17,981 nt of DNA from Nitrospinaceae bacterium UBA3496 (lineage in GTDB: Bacteria > UBA8248): positions 21,475-39,455 of the forward strand of contig DFQF01000025.1 in assembly GCA_002377645.1 (NCBI GenBank). The letters are read 5' to 3'. The position numbers and the translations under genes were made by a program. Under the pieces are notes generated by a model. That model searched no databases and was not told the DNA's origin. It saw nothing but the letters and a program-made list of their open reading frames with translations. Position 1 is the stretch's first letter. Every line of letters starts with the position of its first letter. Shown here piece after piece: positions 15,198 to 17,981 of the stretch.

Positions 15198-15614
15198 TTA
15201 TGGTTTTTCGGAGCAAAAATTTGTAAAAATAAACATCAAAACACCAACTACCACTAAATAGACACCAACATCAAAAATAAAAGCAGTAAAAATCTTTATT
15301 TCACCTATCAACACTAAGTTTATCTTGTAGATCGAACTTTTTAGAAACCCATTGGAAAAGTAACCATAGAGACCTGTCAGTGTTGATATAAGCAGACCTA
15401 CCATAAATACATTATCCCATTTCCAGTTAAATCTTTTTAGTGCTTCTTTTGTTCCAAATGCGACCCATTGTAGTACAATACCTATTGAGGTCATTATTCC
15501 AGCGATAAATCCACCGCCAGGCTGATCATGACCGTAAAGAAGGATGTAGAGTGAAAAAATCATCGTCAAATGAAGCACAATAGGCGCTGTTGTTTGAAGA
15601 ATTAGTGATCGCAA
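15198..15614 (-). CDS. mrpB: Mrp cation/proton antiporter subunit B
   Basis: A 138-residue MnhB protein with four helices (about 8-27, 35-52, 69-88, 108-132). The conserved GHDQPGGGFIAG loop is at 28-39. A separate mrpB next to a full-length mrpA marks this as a group 1 (seven-gene) Mrp system rather than the group 2 form with a fused A/B protein. The TTG start lies inside the end of mrpA (13-base overlap) and has GAGGAAA about 6 bases upstream, implying coupled translation. Confidence 0.94.
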   Translation of the reverse strand: MRSLILQTTAPIVLHLTMIFSLYILLYGHDQPGGGFIAGIMTSIGIVLQWVAFGTKEALKRFNWKWDNVFMVGLLISTLTGLYGYFSNGFLKSSIYKINLVLIGEIKIFTAFIFDVGVYLVVVGVLMFIFTNFCSEKP

Positions 15615-17935
15615 TTAAATTTCCTCATGATTTGAACGATTGCAGAGATTGCAATTCCTGCAATAACTAGAACCGTTATTTCACCTAATGTATCGTATCC
15701 CCTATAGTCTACTATGATTGCGTTTACTACATTTTTAAAACCTGCTAGAGGTTTGCTGGTTTCTAAAAAATAGGTAGAGATGGTACTGAATTCTTTAGAA
15801 GTCATACTCAAGAACATTCCAATACATACGGTTGCACCAATAGAAATAGAGATTCCCCAATCTCTCATTTTTTTCGAAGTCGTATTTTTTTCCGGGGAAG
15901 AGTCTGGCATGTGGTAAAAGACAAGAAGAAAAAGTGCTACTGAAGCGGTTTCAATCATAATCATAGTAAGTGCAAGATCAGGAGCTTTCAGAATCAGGAA
16001 AAGTCCCGCGATAGCATATCCGGTTATTCCTAAGGTTAAAATTGCAGGTATTCTTTTGCTGATTAATCCAGTTCCAAGTGCACTAATCGATATAAGCAAA
16101 CATAAGGCTAGGGAAAAATTGATTTCGATAGTATGAGCAGAAATTATAATTTTGTTCCAATTTAAATTGAGACAAACATAAAAAATCGTAAGAATAGGAG
16201 CAATCCACATCCAACGAAGATACTTCTTTAAATTGCCGCTTTGTATCAAGAGAAGATATTTCCACGTTCCTTTTTCAACATGATTGATGAAAGCATTATA
16301 GATTCGATCAGGGCCAAATATATGAATTTTTTTACTTAATAGATTTTGGAAAAAATTGATTTTGTCGAATTTTACATAACAAAGAATTCCGAGACTAAGT
16401 GCAATGGTAGACATAAGCAATTCTAAATTGAATCCATGCCAAAGTTTAAAATGTATATGGTTTGTGATTCCTTTACCCATTGTCGATATTATAGCAAGAT
16501 GAAATGTTTCATTTTCAAACAACCCAGGGAAAATACCAAAAATCAGAACAAAAAAAGTTAAAATGATAGGTGCAATTAGAAAACCAAAACTTGGGTCATG
16601 TGGATTCTTCGGAGGTTTCACGTTTTTCTTTTTCCAGAAAACTTCACCTACAAGTCTCAGGTGATAAAGAACCGTGATTATTCCTCCAACTAAAATTAGT
16701 AAAGGGAGTCCGAAAGAAGAGAAATTGTTAGTGCCAAATTTTAAGCTTACGGTGTAAAGCATCTCCTTTGTTATAAATCCGCCTGTCGGAGGTGTTCCCA
16801 TTAAACTCAGGGCACAGACAAGAAGAAGAATATGACAAATTGGCATTGATTCTTTGAGATTGCTTAGTTTTCTAACATCTCTTGTTCCACATTCATGGTC
16901 AATAATACCTATAACCATAAACATACCTGCTTTTGCTGCCGCATGATTATAAAGATGCAGAGTACTTCCTGTAATACTCTCGATTCCGCCTAATCCAATA
17001 AAAGTAGTTAACATTCCTAATTGGCTTATTGTACCATAAGCCAGAATGCCTTTAAGATCGTTGGAGCGGAGAGACAGTAATCCTCCCGAAATCATAGTCA
17101 TTATTCCTAAAGAGGGTACCAAGTAAAACCAAAGGAATTCTCCGGACAAAATAGGGTAAAATCTAGAAAGCAAAAAAATACCTGCCTTGACCATTGTTGC
17201 AGAATGTAAAAAAGCACTAATTGGAGTAGGAGCTTCCATCGCATTAGGTAACCAAATATGAAATGGCCACTGAGCACTTTTGGTTACCGCGCCTAATATG
17301 ATTAATAAAGTAGCAAAAGAACCTACATGTAAAGAATTTGCATTTGAAATCAGGTTTGAAATTTCCCATTCTCCAGTTGAATTTGCGAGGAGGAGGAAAC
17401 CACCTAACATTAAAATACCACCGCTTCCAGTAATTAGAATTGCTTTTGTAGCCCCATAATTGGATTCTGGTTTTTGAAACCAGAATCCAATAAGAAAAAA
17501 TGAAGTTATGCTTGTAAGTTCCCAAAAAACAAATAAGGAAATCAAATGATTTGAGAAGACTACTCCAATCATAGAACCCATAAACGCAATAAGGAGTGAA
17601 TAATATCGAGATAAGTCTTCCTTCTTTGATAGGTACCAATTTGAATACAGGATAACAAGGAAAGACATTATAATGATGAGAAATGCCCAAAAAACACTCA
17701 AACCATCTACAATAAAACTTATGTTTATACCTGCATCTGGTACCCAAGGGATCTCATATTTTAGGATTTTGTGCCCTGCTAATGTCCAATCCCTGTAAAT
17801 ATAAAATAAATTCAACATGCTAATGGCAGGAACTGCGATCGCATACCAGAAGACAATTTTCTTGTTTGTTCTCGTAAGGAAAGGAACAAGAAAAGCTATA
17901 AAAAAAGGAAAGAAAATTAAAGTAAATGTATTCAA
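15602..17935 (-). CDS. mrpA: Mrp cation/proton antiporter subunit A
   Basis: A 777-residue polytopic protein with an NuoL-like core and the MrpA-specific C-terminal extension. Core residues include E139 (FWELTSITSF), K219 (VTKSAQWPFHIWLP), H226, H244 and K250 (FLHSATMVKAG), K295, H331 and K335 (NHAAAKAGMF) and H347. The C-terminal region contains ILKAPDLALTMIMIETASVALFLL and the closing NVVNAIIVDYRGYDTLGEITVL, as in Bacillus MrpA. It is the largest translocating subunit and first gene of the operon. The start is TTG 17935 with only a weak ribosome site; the frame stays open to the window edge, but the N terminus (FFPFFIAFLVPFLTR) aligns well in position with known MrpA, so this start is likely. 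The operon promoter should lie near or beyond the window end. Confidence 0.95.
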   Translation of the reverse strand: MNTFTLIFFPFFIAFLVPFLTRTNKKIVFWYAIAVPAISMLNLFYIYRDWTLAGHKILKYEIPWVPDAGINISFIVDGLSVFWAFLIIIMSFLVILYSNWYLSKKEDLSRYYSLLIAFMGSMIGVVFSNHLISLFVFWELTSITSFFLIGFWFQKPESNYGATKAILITGSGGILMLGGFLLLANSTGEWEISNLISNANSLHVGSFATLLIILGAVTKSAQWPFHIWLPNAMEAPTPISAFLHSATMVKAGIFLLSRFYPILSGEFLWFYLVPSLGIMTMISGGLLSLRSNDLKGILAYGTISQLGMLTTFIGLGGIESITGSTLHLYNHAAAKAGMFMVIGIIDHECGTRDVRKLSNLKESMPICHILLLVCALSLMGTPPTGGFITKEMLYTVSLKFGTNNFSSFGLPLLILVGGIITVLYHLRLVGEVFWKKKNVKPPKNPHDPSFGFLIAPIILTFFVLIFGIFPGLFENETFHLAIISTMGKGITNHIHFKLWHGFNLELLMSTIALSLGILCYVKFDKINFFQNLLSKKIHIFGPDRIYNAFINHVEKGTWKYLLLIQSGNLKKYLRWMWIAPILTIFYVCLNLNWNKIIISAHTIEINFSLALCLLISISALGTGLISKRIPAILTLGITGYAIAGLFLILKAPDLALTMIMIETASVALFLLVFYHMPDSSPEKNTTSKKMRDWGISISIGATVCIGMFLSMTSKEFSTISTYFLETSKPLAGFKNVVNAIIVDYRGYDTLGEITVLVIAGIAISAIVQIMRKFNCDH

Positions 17936-17981
17936 TTTAATGCCCGTGGTTGAGCGATAAACTATAACGCAAGAAGCAATT

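Noticed and set aside
17936..17981. N-terminal extension of mrpA to the window edge
   Set aside because: The frame is open, but it contains no ATG, GTG or TTG, and known MrpA proteins begin at the position of TTG 17935.

Overview
The window is AT-rich bacterial DNA (by eye about one third G+C) with 21 tightly packed protein genes. I see no rRNA, tRNA, CRISPR array, transposase or phage gene. Frequent TTG starts, a SleB/CwlJ-type wall hydrolase, a 7Fe ferredoxin and a full Mrp antiporter operon suggest a free-living bacterium, probably aquatic or marine. I cannot name the phylum from sequence alone.

Layout. Bases 2-6282 (+): an SDR oxidoreductase, a YaiI/YqxD (DUF188) protein, a membrane-anchored cell-wall hydrolase, nadA and nadC for NAD synthesis, then an M24 creatinase/aminopeptidase-fold protein followed 13 bases later by a two-domain rhodanese. 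Bases 6303-8732 (-): a CtBP-like D-2-hydroxyacid dehydrogenase, a 7Fe ferredoxin with its own hairpin terminator, and a DUF6282-like metal-dependent hydrolase. Bases 8849-12145 alternate strands gene by gene: a D-threonine-aldolase/D-serine-dehydratase-fold PLP enzyme (+), a four-helix His-containing membrane protein (-), a kynurenine-formamidase-like cyclase (+) and an alpha/beta hydrolase (-). Bases 12212-17935 (-): a group 1 Mrp cation/proton antiporter operon, transcribed mrpA-B-C-D-E-F-G, with most junctions overlapping.

How the genes fit together. NadA and NadC catalyse consecutive steps (iminoaspartate plus DHAP to quinolinate, then to nicotinate mononucleotide); nadB is not in the window. 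The seven Mrp proteins form one membrane complex exporting Na+ (or other monovalent cations) in exchange for protons. The central block (M24 protein, sulfurtransferase, hydroxyacid dehydrogenase, DUF6282 hydrolase, PLP aldolase-like enzyme, cyclase, alpha/beta hydrolase, SDR) looks like a set of small catabolic units for amino-acid, amide or hydroxyacid compounds, but no defined pathway can be read from it.

Most notable points: the nadC frame carries family-like coding sequence upstream of its first canonical start codon; both NadA and NadC depart from family motifs; the M24 protein keeps its metal ligands but appears to lack the usual active-site histidine; and the four-helix membrane protein has His residues suited to haem or metal binding. 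I found no clear evidence of a wholly new multi-gene system.
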